A DNA stretch of 64,000 nucleotides from Streptomyces sp. MJM8645 (GTDB taxonomy: Bacteria > Actinomycetota > Actinomycetes > Streptomycetales > Streptomycetaceae), in the NCBI RefSeq assembly GCF_001625365.1, contig NZ_LJJF01000001.1:1674001-1738000 (forward strand). Direction: 5' to 3'. The notes below the pieces were generated by a model. That model was given only the letters and a program-made list of their open reading frames with translations, was not told the origin of the DNA and made no database searches. This document shows, piece by piece, positions 29,791 through 38,340 of the stretch. Both the position numbers and the translations under genes were made by a program. Position 1 is the first letter of the stretch. Every line of letters starts with the position of its first letter.

Positions 29791-30438
29791 ATGACAGTCC
29801 GGACCCGCCCCGCGCTGTGGTGGCGCATGGGCATCGTGCTCTCGGCGGGCCTCGGCCTGACCCTCGGAACCGCGCCGCTGGTGTTCTTCACCGTGCAGAG
29901 CAACGTCATCGTGCTCGGCTACTTCATCGGCGCCGTGTACTGGATGCTCAAGCGCGACACCGTGGACGCGCCCGCACCCCGGCTGCGCGGCGCCGCCACC
30001 CTGTACATCCTGATCACCGGTCTGGTCTCGCACGTCCTGCTCCAGCACGGCGCCAACCCGCTGCCCGGGCTGGTCAGCGGGCCGGACAAACTCGCGCACT
30101 GGTCGTCGTTCTTCCTGCACTACGTGACGCCGGTGATGGTGATCGCCGACTGGCTGGCGCTGAAGCCGCGCAACGCGGCGGCCTGGAAGGACATCCCGCT
30201 CTGGCTGGCCTTCCCGCTCGGCTACGCGGCGATCGTGCTCGCCCGGAACGCGCTGTTCGACGACTACCCGACGCCCTACCCCTACTTCTTCTTCGACCCC
30301 ACCACCAAGGGCTACGGCTACGTCTGGGGCCAGATAGCCCTGCTGACGGTCGAGTTCGTGGTGCTGGCCGCCGCCGTGGTCGGGCTGGACCGGCTGGGAA
30401 CGCTGGTCGCGGGCAAGCTGAGGTCCGCCAAGTCCTGA
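29791..30438 (+). CDS. Pr6Pr-type membrane protein
   Basis: A 215-residue integral membrane protein with six predicted helices, matching the Pr6Pr/AIG1-like pattern: FFTVQSNVIVLGYFIGA in helix 2, LAHWSSFFLHYVTPVMVIAD in the middle and PYFFFDP before the last helices. Some eukaryotic relatives (AIG1/ADTRP) are serine/threonine hydrolases acting on lipids; bacterial members are uncharacterised. ATG 29791 has only a weak ribosome site. Confidence 0.75.
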   Translation: MTVRTRPALWWRMGIVLSAGLGLTLGTAPLVFFTVQSNVIVLGYFIGAVYWMLKRDTVDAPAPRLRGAATLYILITGLVSHVLLQHGANPLPGLVSGPDKLAHWSSFFLHYVTPVMVIADWLALKPRNAAAWKDIPLWLAFPLGYAAIVLARNALFDDYPTPYPYFFFDPTTKGYGYVWGQIALLTVEFVVLAAAVVGLDRLGTLVAGKLRSAKS

Positions 30439-30538
30439 ATGCCCGGGCCCGGATGACGGCCTCCCCGGGGGTGCCCTTTCGCCGGGGCGCTTTCCGGGAA
30501 CGCCCTTTCCCGGGTGACCGTCCGCGCGGCGGCCGGCC

Positions 30539-30913
30539 TCAGATCCGCCAGGAGCGGATCCGGTCGGCCGCCGCGAACACGTCCGCCCCGCCCGCCGCGA
30601 TGTCGCGGGCCAGCTCGACCAGCGCCCCGTACGGCGGGTCGACGCCCTCCTTGGCCGCGTGCATGTACGCGGCCGTCGTCATGCAGGCGTACAGGTTGTT
30701 GCGCACCGGCAAGGGGCGCAGCAGCACGATGGTGTGCATCAGGGTGGCCGCGCACCAGGCGGCGTCGGCGTTGTGGCCGAGTTGCGCGGTGTTCACCCGG
30801 TGCCGGGCGACGGCGGCCTGGAGCGCGGAGTAGTCCCGCACGCTGAGGTCCTCCGGCGAGGCCAGTTCCTGCACGTCGAGCAGCCAGCGCAGGTCGACGT
30901 GGAACAGCATCAT
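30539..30913 (-). CDS. Fic/Doc-like toxin with degenerate catalytic motif
   Basis: A 124-residue protein resembling the compact Fic-family toxins of streptomycetes: it begins with FHVDLRWLLDV, has the helix VNTAQLGHNADAAWCAATL, and ends AAGGADVFAAADRIRSW. Where Fic/Doc proteins have HxFxxGN(G/K)R this one has LRPLPVRNNLYA, so the catalytic His is not in place. Either the group uses different chemistry or it has lost AMPylation/phosphorylation activity. It follows a 70-residue RHH-like gene by 22 bases, the usual antitoxin-toxin order. Confidence 0.7.
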   Translation of the reverse strand: MMLFHVDLRWLLDVQELASPEDLSVRDYSALQAAVARHRVNTAQLGHNADAAWCAATLMHTIVLLRPLPVRNNLYACMTTAAYMHAAKEGVDPPYGALVELARDIAAGGADVFAAADRIRSWRI

Positions 30914-30935
30914 CCCCGCACCCCCGCCGCGCCGT

Positions 30936-31148
30936 TCACGCCGCCGGCGCGTCCTCCGGGAACGCGGCGTCGAACTCCGCCCGGTGCGACTTCCAGAACG
31001 CCACCGCGTGGTCCACGAACACCCGCCGCTGCTGCTCCCGCACGCTCAGGTCGTGGATGTACGCCTTGATGCTCTTACCGTCCGCGGCGGCGGCCTCGCG
31101 GATCGCGGCGAGCTCGTGCTCCGTGTACTCGATGTTGAGCGCAGGCAT
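30936..31148 (-). CDS. ribbon-helix-helix-like antitoxin
   Basis: A 70-residue protein. The N-terminal 40 residues (LNIEYTEHELAAIREAAAA then KSIKAYIHDL) match a ribbon-helix-helix DNA-binding domain; the acidic and aromatic C-terminus (AVAFWKSHRAEFDAAFPED) would wrap the toxin. Such antitoxins usually repress their own operon. No good ribosome site is seen, but TACCAT lies seven bases before the ATG, as in leaderless messages. Confidence 0.72.
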   Translation of the reverse strand: MPALNIEYTEHELAAIREAAAADGKSIKAYIHDLSVREQQRRVFVDHAVAFWKSHRAEFDAAFPEDAPAA

Positions 31149-31393
31149 GGCGCCGATGGTACTGGAGCGCACCGGAGTTGGGACCATCAACGGAGGATTT
31201 TCACCCGCCGTCAAAAGGGTTTGCTGTCGATACCCCCGCGGAGTGGTTTCGGCGCAGCCGCGGGTAGCCCCCAAGTCGGGCGGGGGTCGGGCGCGCGGGA
31301 TGACGCCGGGGCGGTGGGGGCCGCCGTAGCGTCGGGGGCAAGGCGGCGGAGCGGTTCCGCGGGGGAGGCCGGGCGGTTCGGCGGAGGCCGGAG

Positions 31394-32917
31394 ATGACGC
31401 GCAGGGCAGTGGGCAGGACCGCAGTGGGCAGGACCGCAGTGGGCAGGGCCGCGGCGAGCAGGACTGCGGCGAGCGGGGCGGCAATGGGCAGAGCGGCAGT
31501 GGGCAGGACGGTGGCGGCCACGGCGGTGGCGCTCGCGACGACGGTCGCGGTGGCGGCGCCGGGGGTGGCCGCGACGCAGGCCGACGGCCAGGACAGGCGG
31601 GGCAGGTCCCTCCAGGGGGTCTGGCAGATGGACGGGTACGGCCTGGTGGCCGTGGTCTCCGGGAGCAGCCTGGTCACCTACGACGTGACGACGCACAGCT
31701 GCGTGCCGGGGTGGGTCACCGGGACGCAGGACGGCGCCCCCGGCCGGGACGGCACCGTCCGGTACGTCCTGGGCGACAACGCCCTCACCCTCACCCCGCA
31801 GCCGGGCGGGCGCCGGGCGATCGACGTCGAGGAGGGCGGGACGGGCAGCAAGACGCTGCGCCGCCTGGACGCGCTGCCGGCGCTGTGCACCCGGCCCGCC
31901 CCCAACGACCCGCTCGCGGTCTTCGACCGGTTCTGGGAGACCTTCGAGGAGAACTACCCCTTCTTCGCCGCCAAGGGGATCGACTGGCACGCGGCCCGCG
32001 ACGAGCAGCGCGCGAAGATCACTCCGGCGACCACCACCGACCAGCTCCAGCAGATCTTCATCGACCTGCTGACCCCGCTCAAGGACGCGCACACCGGTCT
32101 GGCCCGGGTGACCAGTACCGGCCCGACCGGCGTCTACTCCGGCCGGCGCGACGGCTCGTTGAAGTCGACGCCCGCCCTGCGGGACGCGGCCCGCAAGGCC
32201 GTCGACGCACAACTGACCGGCCCTGAACAGGAGTTCGCCGTCAACGAGCAGGGGGTGAGCCGGCTGGGCGTGGGCCGGCTCCCGGGCGGCGTCGGCTACC
32301 TGCGGGTGAGCGGCTTCGACGGCTACGCGACCGGCGGGTTCGCCGCCCAGGCCAAGGAGCTCGACCGGGCGCTGGACGCCCTGCTCGCCGACCCCGACCG
32401 GCTCAACGGCCTGGTGATCGACGTCCGGCTGAACGGCGGCGGCTCGGACGCGCTCGGGCAGCAGATCGCCGCCCGGCTCACCGACCGCCCGTACGTCGCC
32501 TACCGCAAGGTGGCCCGCGACGACCCGGCCGACCCCACGAAGTTCACCCGGCCGCAGCCGGTCGTGGTGCGGCCCGCGCACACCGAGCACTTCACCGGCC
32601 CCGTCGCCCTGCTCACCTCCTCGCTGTCGATCAGCGCCGCCGAGACCTTCACCCAGACCCTGATGGGCCGCTCCCCGCACGTCGTCCGGATCGGCGAGAA
32701 CACCCAGGGCGTCTTCTCCGACGTACTGATCAAGACCCTCTCGCCGGACTTCATGGTGGTGCTGCCGAACGAGAAGTACCTCACGCCCGACGGCAGCACC
32801 TTCGACGGCCCCGGCATCCCGCCGGACATCCGCACGCCGGTGTTCACCGATGACGAGCCGGCCGGGCTCAAGGACTCCGCCCTGAGCACGGCCCGCCGCG
32901 TCCTCGGCGAGCAGTAG
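31394..32917 (+). CDS. secreted S41-family peptidase
   Basis: A 507-residue protein with a long N-terminus made of GRTAVGRTAVGR-type repeats (coded by a 15-base tandem repeat) before a hydrophobic signal (VAATAVALATTVAVAAPGVAA). The tail-specific-protease region shows GYLRVSGFDGY, NGLVIDVRLNGGGSDALG and LLTSSLSISAAETF, where the central Ser is the nucleophile. The usual lysine after the GExTxG turn reads Val (GENTQGVFSD), so the base may lie elsewhere. IRBP-like S41 enzymes of this form are common secreted proteins of streptomycetes. Real start could lie after the repeats. Confidence 0.85.
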   Translation: MTRRAVGRTAVGRTAVGRAAASRTAASGAAMGRAAVGRTVAATAVALATTVAVAAPGVAATQADGQDRRGRSLQGVWQMDGYGLVAVVSGSSLVTYDVTTHSCVPGWVTGTQDGAPGRDGTVRYVLGDNALTLTPQPGGRRAIDVEEGGTGSKTLRRLDALPALCTRPAPNDPLAVFDRFWETFEENYPFFAAKGIDWHAARDEQRAKITPATTTDQLQQIFIDLLTPLKDAHTGLARVTSTGPTGVYSGRRDGSLKSTPALRDAARKAVDAQLTGPEQEFAVNEQGVSRLGVGRLPGGVGYLRVSGFDGYATGGFAAQAKELDRALDALLADPDRLNGLVIDVRLNGGGSDALGQQIAARLTDRPYVAYRKVARDDPADPTKFTRPQPVVVRPAHTEHFTGPVALLTSSLSISAAETFTQTLMGRSPHVVRIGENTQGVFSDVLIKTLSPDFMVVLPNEKYLTPDGSTFDGPGIPPDIRTPVFTDDEPAGLKDSALSTARRVLGEQ

Positions 32918-32993
32918 CGGCCGCATCGCGGGCGAGGCAGCCCGCGCCGTACCGGCCACCCCGGCGGCGGCCGCCCGCGCCGTGCCGTGCCGG

Positions 32994-34601
32994 CTACATC
33001 GGATCCACCCCCCGCAGTTCGCCGTCCAGCTCCAGCCACCGGGTGAGGCCCAGGCCGCGCAGGAACGGCACGTCGTGGCTGGCCACGATCAGCGCGCCCT
33101 GGTAGGCGGCGAGCGCCTGGGTGAGCTGGCGGACGCTGGCGAGGTCCAGATTGTTGGTCGGCTCGTCGAGCAGCAGCAGCTGCGGCGGCGGGTCGGCCAG
33201 CAGCAGCGCGGCCAGGGTGGCCCGGAACCGCTCGCCGCCGGAGAGGGTCGCGGCGGGCTGGTCGGCCCGGCCGCCGCGGAACAGGAAGCGGGCCAGCCGG
33301 GCACGGATCGCGTTGTCCCCGGCGGCGGGGGCGAACAGCTTGACGTTCTCCGCCACGGTCAGCTTGTCGTCCAGCAGGTCGAGCCGCTGCGGCAGGTGGC
33401 GCAACGGCACCGGGGTACTGACCTCGCCCTCCAGCGGGGCGAGTTCGCCCGCGATGGTGCGCAGCAGGGTGGTCTTGCCGGAGCCGTTGCGGCCGACCAG
33501 GGCGATCCGCTCAGGGCCGCGCAGGTCGAGGTCGGCGGTGGTGCCGTAGGGCAGCCGGACCTTCTGCAGGGTGAGCACGGTGCGCCCGACCGGGACGGCC
33601 GTGCGCGGCAGGTCGATCCGGATCTCGGCGTCGTCGCGCACCGCCTCCTCGGCGGCGGTGAGCCGCTGCCGGGCCTCCTCCAGCCGCTCGGTGTGCATGC
33701 CCTGGAGCCGCCCGGCCGTCTCCTGGCCCTGGCGTTTGAGCTTGCCCGCGAAGATGTGCGGGTCGTTGCGGGTGACCGCGCGCTTCTTGCCGTAGCTGGC
33801 GCTGCGGTCCAGCCGGGTGCGGGCCTCGGTCAAGTCCCGTTTCTGGCGCTCGACGTCGGCCTCGGCGTTGCGCAGCAGCCGCTCGGCGGTCTCCTGCTGG
33901 GCGGCGAGGGTGCGCTCGTACTCGGCGAAGTTGCCGCCGTACCAGGTGACCGCGCCGTCCCGCAGGTCGGCGATCTGGTCGACGTGCTGGAGCAGTTCGC
34001 GGTCGTGGCTGACGATCAGCATGACGCCGTGCCAGCCGGCGACCGTCTCGTAGAGCCGCTCCCGGGCCGTCCGGTCCAGGTTGTTGGTGGGCTCGTCGAG
34101 CAGCAGGACGTCGGGGCGGCGCAGCAGCAGGGCGGCGAGGCGCAGCAGGACGGCCTCGCCGCCGGAGAGCTCCCCGGTGGTGCGGTCGAGGCCGAGGCGG
34201 TGCAGGCCGAGCCGGTCGAGGGTGGCGCGGGCGCGCTCCTCGACGTCCCAGTCGTCGCCGACGGCGTCGAAGTGGCGCTGGTCGGAGTCCCCGGACTCGA
34301 TGGCGTGCAGGGCCTCACGGGCGGCCCGGATGCCGAGCGCCTCGTCCACCCGCACGGTGGTGTCCAGCGTCAACCCCTGGGGCAGGTAGCCGAGTTCGCC
34401 GTCGACCCGGACGGTGCCGCCGGTCGGGGTCAGCTCGCCGGCGATCAGCCGCAGCAGGGTGGACTTGCCGGCGCCGTTGAGCCCGATCAGGCCGGTGCGG
34501 CCGGGGCCGACGGCGAGGTGGAAGCCGTCCAGGACGGGCTTGCCGTCGGGCCACTCGAAGGTGAGATCGGTGCAGAGGACGGCGGTGGTGGGTTGTGCCA
34601 T
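32994..34601 (-). CDS. ABC-F ATPase, antibiotic-resistance-like
   Basis: A 535-residue ABC-F protein with two ATPase domains and no membrane segments. Domain 1: GLNGAGKST, LSGGEAVLLRLAALLL, LLLDEPTNNLD; domain 2: GRNGSGKTT, LSGGERFRATLAALLL, LLLDEPTNNLD. The charged linker between them (about 225-310) holds the arm that reaches the peptidyl-transferase centre in resistance members. ABC-F proteins act on the ribosome and many actinomycete ones protect it from drugs. ATG 34601 has GGGAGG. A leader with a tiny ORF and hairpins precedes it. Confidence 0.93.
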   Translation of the reverse strand: MAQPTTAVLCTDLTFEWPDGKPVLDGFHLAVGPGRTGLIGLNGAGKSTLLRLIAGELTPTGGTVRVDGELGYLPQGLTLDTTVRVDEALGIRAAREALHAIESGDSDQRHFDAVGDDWDVEERARATLDRLGLHRLGLDRTTGELSGGEAVLLRLAALLLRRPDVLLLDEPTNNLDRTARERLYETVAGWHGVMLIVSHDRELLQHVDQIADLRDGAVTWYGGNFAEYERTLAAQQETAERLLRNAEADVERQKRDLTEARTRLDRSASYGKKRAVTRNDPHIFAGKLKRQGQETAGRLQGMHTERLEEARQRLTAAEEAVRDDAEIRIDLPRTAVPVGRTVLTLQKVRLPYGTTADLDLRGPERIALVGRNGSGKTTLLRTIAGELAPLEGEVSTPVPLRHLPQRLDLLDDKLTVAENVKLFAPAAGDNAIRARLARFLFRGGRADQPAATLSGGERFRATLAALLLADPPPQLLLLDEPTNNLDLASVRQLTQALAAYQGALIVASHDVPFLRGLGLTRWLELDGELRGVDPM

Positions 34602-34734
34602 GGAGGGCCTCCCGGGTGGTTGCCGAAGGGAACGATGAGCAACACGGGGAGACACCGCGGGTGCGGGCCGGTACGGCCGGGGGGAGGGCGGGATGGATCC
34701 GGATCAGCCGGATCGGGCTCGCCACGGGGCCGTG

Positions 34735-34876
34735 ACTGAGGTCGCACACTCGCACACCGCGCGGCGAAGGGCCTGCGCGGCGGGGGCGGTGTCTCGGGAC
34801 CTCAGTAGAGCAACGGCCTTCTCCTTGTCTGGCTGGTGACTCCGTCCACGCTACGCACGGCGCCCGACGCGGGCAA
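34735..34876 (-). promoter_or_regulatory. promoter, three-codon ORF and switch hairpin in the ABC-F leader
   Basis: Reading the minus strand: TTGCCC (34871-34876), 17 bases, TAGCGT (34848-34853); then AAGGAG (34821-34826), seven bases, and a TTG-CTC-TAC-TGA mini-ORF (34813-34802). The bases ACTGAGGTC that contain its stop pair perfectly with GACCTCAGT (34743-34735). Inside, GAGACACCGC can instead pair with GCGGTGTCTC about 130 bases downstream (34649-34658). A ribosome stalled on the mini-ORF would block the first stem. This is the layout of ribosome-mediated attenuation; function is inferred. Confidence 0.55.
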
Positions 34877-35035
34877 CCGAATTTCGGCGCACCGGGAAGC
34901 ACCCTGGACACGCACCGGGAAGCGGCCGCCCGACCGGATTCCGGGCGCCCGGAGGAGGGCGGGTGCCGGTCCGGTGCCCATCCGGTGACGGCCCCTCCCC
35001 AGTCCGGGGGTGTGCGTAAGGAGGCCTTTATCCGC

Positions 35036-35125
35036 ATGGCAGACTCCTCCCCTGCCATGCCTGCGGCTCCCCGGAGCCGTACCCGAGGAAGGGGTCGCAT
35101 GGCGGTTATTCACAGGGGGATTTGA
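35036..35125 (+). CDS. possible 29-residue leader peptide of the protease gene
   Basis: ATG 35036 is preceded by AAGGAGG at 11 bases and opens MADSSPAMPAAPRSRTRG, ending with TGA four bases before the protease ATG. The tight spacing suggests translational coupling. Composition is arginine-rich and no family is known; it may be chance. Confidence 0.3.
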   Translation: MADSSPAMPAAPRSRTRGRGRMAVIHRGI

Positions 35126-35129
35126 ACTC

Positions 35130-36368
35130 ATGTCACCGATGTACCGGCCGAGCCGTGCCGTCCTGGGCGCCTCCGTCGCCGCGCTGACCATGCTGGCCGC
35201 GACCGCGTGCGGCCCGGACAACAGCGACCCGGTCGTGGCCCGGACCACGGCTCCGACGGTCGCGGCCGGCGCCACCGGCAAGCCGGGCGCAGCACCGATC
35301 AAGCTGCCGACCGCCGAAGAGCTGAAGACCTGGAAGTTCGAGGACTGGGACAAGTGGGCCCAGCAGAACGTGATCACTCCGGCGGTCAAGGGCTACTGGA
35401 CCCTGCAGCGGATCCTGAACGCCAAGCCCAAGCCGATGCCGCAGCCGCAGCCGCAGCCCGACCCGACGCAGCCGCCGGCCCAGCCGACCGGCGCGGCCCC
35501 GGCCCAGCCGACCTCGAAGCCGGCCACCCCGGCCCCGGCGCAGCCCACCACCGCCCAGCCCCCGAGCACCGGCGACGCGCTGCCCACCGTCATCGAGGCC
35601 AAGCCGACCCAGCACCCGTTCGCGAAGAACCTGCACGTCAACGGCAAGCTCTTCTTCAAGGACGGGAACGAGGACTACGTGTGCTCCGGCACCGTCGTCT
35701 CCGACCCGGCCAACCCCGGCAAGAGCAACCTGGTCTGGACCGCCAGCCACTGCCTGAACGGCGGCAAGGGAGGCCAGTACTACACCAACATCTCCTTCGC
35801 CCCGGCCTACAACAGCAACGGCCTGCTGAGCGGCGGCAAGCAGGCCAACGAGACCGACGCCGAGCCGTACGGCGAGTGGGGCGCGACCGCCGGCATGGTC
35901 TCGCCGCAGTGGTCGGCCGAGGCCGACCCGGAGCACGGCGGCCCGTGGAGCCAGTACGACTTCGGGATCATCAAGGTCGCCAACCCGAGCGGCAACGGCA
36001 AGTCGCTGGAGGAGACCGTCGGCGGCTCCGTGCCGATCTGGTTCAACGCCCCGCGTGAGCAGTTCAACAGCGTCAGCGCCTACGGCTACCCGGCCGGCAA
36101 GCCGTTCGACGGCGTCGAGCTGGACCACTGCGACAGCGGGAAGCCGGCGAAGAAGACCAGCGACCCGAGCCGCCCGGCGATGCTGATGATCGGCTGCAAC
36201 ATGACCGGCGGCAGCAGCGGCGGCGGCTGGGTCGCGACCAAGGACGGCAAGCCGGCCCTGGTCAGCGACACCTCGATCGGCAACGGCGCCAGCACCTGGG
36301 AGGCCGGCCCGTACCTGGACGACGTGGCGGCCCGGATGTTCGACTACTTCTCGAAGAAGTCGAAGTGA
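35130..36368 (+). CDS. secreted trypsin-like serine peptidase, probable lipoprotein
   Basis: A 412-residue exported protein. The signal ends LAATACGPD, an imperfect lipobox. A proline/glutamine-rich wall linker (PMPQPQPQPDPTQPP and similar, about 105-155) leads to a chymotrypsin-fold domain. The catalytic triad is readable: His in WTASHCLNGG, Asp in SQYDFGIIKV, Ser in MTGGSSGGGW. Streptomycete relatives are of the V8/glutamyl-endopeptidase-like group. CACAGGGGGA precedes the ATG. A strong terminator follows. Confidence 0.9.
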   Translation: MSPMYRPSRAVLGASVAALTMLAATACGPDNSDPVVARTTAPTVAAGATGKPGAAPIKLPTAEELKTWKFEDWDKWAQQNVITPAVKGYWTLQRILNAKPKPMPQPQPQPDPTQPPAQPTGAAPAQPTSKPATPAPAQPTTAQPPSTGDALPTVIEAKPTQHPFAKNLHVNGKLFFKDGNEDYVCSGTVVSDPANPGKSNLVWTASHCLNGGKGGQYYTNISFAPAYNSNGLLSGGKQANETDAEPYGEWGATAGMVSPQWSAEADPEHGGPWSQYDFGIIKVANPSGNGKSLEETVGGSVPIWFNAPREQFNSVSAYGYPAGKPFDGVELDHCDSGKPAKKTSDPSRPAMLMIGCNMTGGSSGGGWVATKDGKPALVSDTSIGNGASTWEAGPYLDDVAARMFDYFSKKSK

Positions 36369-36420
36369 CCACCGAGGCCCGGAGCACCACCGAGGCCCGG
36401 AGCACCGCCGAGGCCCGGGT
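36369..36420. repeat. 18-bp tandem repeat directly after the protease stop
   Basis: CCACCGAGGCCCGGAGCA occurs twice (36369-36386, 36387-36404) followed by a partial third copy. It starts on the base after the TGA. Confidence 0.85.
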
Positions 36421-36465
36421 GGCCTCCCGGGTCCGGTAGGTCCTGACCGGCCCGCGTGGCCGGTC

Positions 36466-36504
36466 CCCGGGGCCGCGGCAGCCGCGCCGCGGCCCCGGGC
36501 TTTT
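36466..36504 (+). terminator. rho-independent terminator of the protease gene
   Basis: Perfect 14-base arms CCCGGGGCCGCGGC/GCCGCGGCCCCGGG (36466-36479, 36486-36499) with a six-base loop, followed by CTTTT. Confidence 0.9.
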
Positions 36505-36542
36505 CCGCCACCCGGCCCGCTCCTCCTACAATCGGGCTCATC

Positions 36543-38180
36543 ATGAGCGCCACACTCGTAGTCAAGGACCTCGCCGCCGGTCACGGCGAACGCACCCTCT
36601 TCTCCGGCCTGGACCTGGTCGTCGCCCCCGGTGACGTGATCGGCCTGGTCGGCGTGAACGGCGCCGGCAAGTCGACGCTGCTGCGGCTACTGGCCGGGCT
36701 GGACACCCCCGAGGGCGGTTCGCTGCGGCTCAGCCCGGCGACCGCCAACATCGGCCACCTGCCACAGGAGCCGGAGCGGCGCGAAGGCGAGTCGGTGCGC
36801 GACTTCCTGGCCCGCCGCACCGGCGTGGCGGCCGCGCAGACCGCGCTGGACGAGGCCACCGAGGGCCTGGTCGAGGGCCGCCCGGGCGCCGACGACGCGT
36901 ACGCGGCGAGCCTGGACCGCTGGCTGGAGCTGGGCGGCGCCGACCTGGAGGAGCGCGCCGAGGAGGTCGCCGACTCGCTCGGCCTGAAGGTCTCGCTCGA
37001 CCTGCCGATGACGGCGCTGTCCGGCGGCCAGGCCGCCCGGGCCGGCCTCGCCTCGCTGCTGCTCTCCCGCTACGACGTCTTCCTGCTCGACGAGCCCACC
37101 AACGACCTCGACCTCGACGGCCTGGAGCGGCTGGAGGCCTTCGTCAAGGGCCTGCGCGCGGGCACCGTGCTGATCAGCCACGACCGCGAGTTCCTGGCCC
37201 GCACCGTCACCAAGGTGCTGGAGCTGGACCTGCACCAGCAGCAGGTCAACCTGTACGGCGGCGGCTACGAGGCGTACCTGGAGGAGCGCGCGGTGGCCCG
37301 CCGGCACGCCCGCGAGGAGTACGACGAGTACGCCGACACCAAGGCCGGGCTGGAGGCCCGGGCCCGGATGCAGCGCGGCTGGATGGAGCACGGCGTGCGC
37401 AACGCCCGCCGCAAGTCCTCCGACAACGACAAGATCGGAAAGGCGCAGCGCGCCGAGTCCACCGAGAAGCAGGCCTCCAAGGCCCGGCAGACCCAGCGGA
37501 TGATCGAGCGGCTGGACGTGGTCGAGGAGCCGCGCAAGGAGTGGGAACTGCGGATGGAGATCGCCACCGCGCCGCGCTCCGGCTCGGTGGTCGCCACCCT
37601 GCGCGCGGCCGTCGCCCGCCGCGGCGACTTCGCCTTCGGCCCGGTGGACCTCCAGATCGACTGGGCGGACCGGGTCGCCATCACCGGCGCCAACGGCGCG
37701 GGCAAGTCGACGCTGCTGGCCGCCCTGCTCGGCCGGCTCGAACTCGACGGCGGCAGCGCCTCGTTGGGCTCCGGCGTGGTGGTCGGCGAGGTGGACCAGG
37801 CGCGCGGGCTGTTCCTCGGCGGCGAGCCGCTGGCGGACGCCTTCGCCGCCGCCGTCCCGGAGTTCACGCCGGAGGAGGTACGCACCCTGCTGGCCAAGTT
37901 CGGCCTCAAGGCGGTGCACGTGAAGCGCCCGGCCGGCACCCTCTCCCCCGGCGAGCGCACCCGGGCCGCGCTGGCGCTGCTCCAGGCGCGCGGGGTCAAC
38001 CTGCTGGTGCTGGACGAGCCCACCAACCACCTGGACCTGCCCGCAATCGAGCAGCTGGAGGCGGCGCTCGGCTCGTACACCGGGACCCTGCTGCTGGTCA
38101 CCCACGACCGGCGGATGCTGGACACCGTCACGGTGAACCGGCGGATCGAGGTCCGGGACGGGCGGGTGCACGAGCTGTAG
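36543..38180 (+). CDS. ABC-F ATPase (Uup/EttA-like)
   Basis: A 545-residue ABC-F protein with two ATPase domains: GVNGAGKST, LSGGQAARAGLASLLL, LLDEPTNDLD and GANGAGKST, LSPGERTRAALALLQ, VLDEPTNHLD. In domain 2 the signature reads LSPGE instead of LSGGE. The long basic linker (about 255-350) includes ARRKSSDNDKIG. This looks like a housekeeping translation factor common in actinomycetes rather than a resistance protein, but that is inference. TACAAT (36527-36532) lies ten bases before ATG, so the message has almost no leader. Confidence 0.92.
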   Translation: MSATLVVKDLAAGHGERTLFSGLDLVVAPGDVIGLVGVNGAGKSTLLRLLAGLDTPEGGSLRLSPATANIGHLPQEPERREGESVRDFLARRTGVAAAQTALDEATEGLVEGRPGADDAYAASLDRWLELGGADLEERAEEVADSLGLKVSLDLPMTALSGGQAARAGLASLLLSRYDVFLLDEPTNDLDLDGLERLEAFVKGLRAGTVLISHDREFLARTVTKVLELDLHQQQVNLYGGGYEAYLEERAVARRHAREEYDEYADTKAGLEARARMQRGWMEHGVRNARRKSSDNDKIGKAQRAESTEKQASKARQTQRMIERLDVVEEPRKEWELRMEIATAPRSGSVVATLRAAVARRGDFAFGPVDLQIDWADRVAITGANGAGKSTLLAALLGRLELDGGSASLGSGVVVGEVDQARGLFLGGEPLADAFAAAVPEFTPEEVRTLLAKFGLKAVHVKRPAGTLSPGERTRAALALLQARGVNLLVLDEPTNHLDLPAIEQLEAALGSYTGTLLLVTHDRRMLDTVTVNRRIEVRDGRVHEL

Positions 38181-38207
38181 TCCCGTCCGGCAGGGCGGCC
38201 CCACCAG

Positions 38208-38270
38208 GCGGCCCTGCCGGACGGACCCGCCGGGCGGCCCTGCCGGACGGACCCGCCGGGCAGGCCTGCC
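38208..38270. repeat. 26-bp tandem repeat after the ABC-F gene
   Basis: Two perfect 26-base copies (38208-38233 and 38234-38259) with a partial third. The first part, with CGTCCGGCAGGG just upstream, can fold with CCCTGCCGGACG into a terminator-like hairpin (38184-38223). Confidence 0.8.
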
Positions 38271-38340
38271 GGATGGACCTGATCTGCGGATTGGTCTCGA
38301 CCTCTTCCCGGCGCGGCCGTCATGTGCTGTGCTGTCGGCC

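Larger units (their letters stand above)
34602..35129. other. divergent intergenic region between ABC-F and protease genes
   Basis: 528 bases hold the ABC-F leader and promoter (34602-34876) and, on the plus strand, the region before the protease gene with a candidate 29-codon leader ORF (35036-35125). CGGCTCC/GGAGCCG makes a small hairpin inside that ORF. Nothing else was recognised. Confidence 0.6.
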
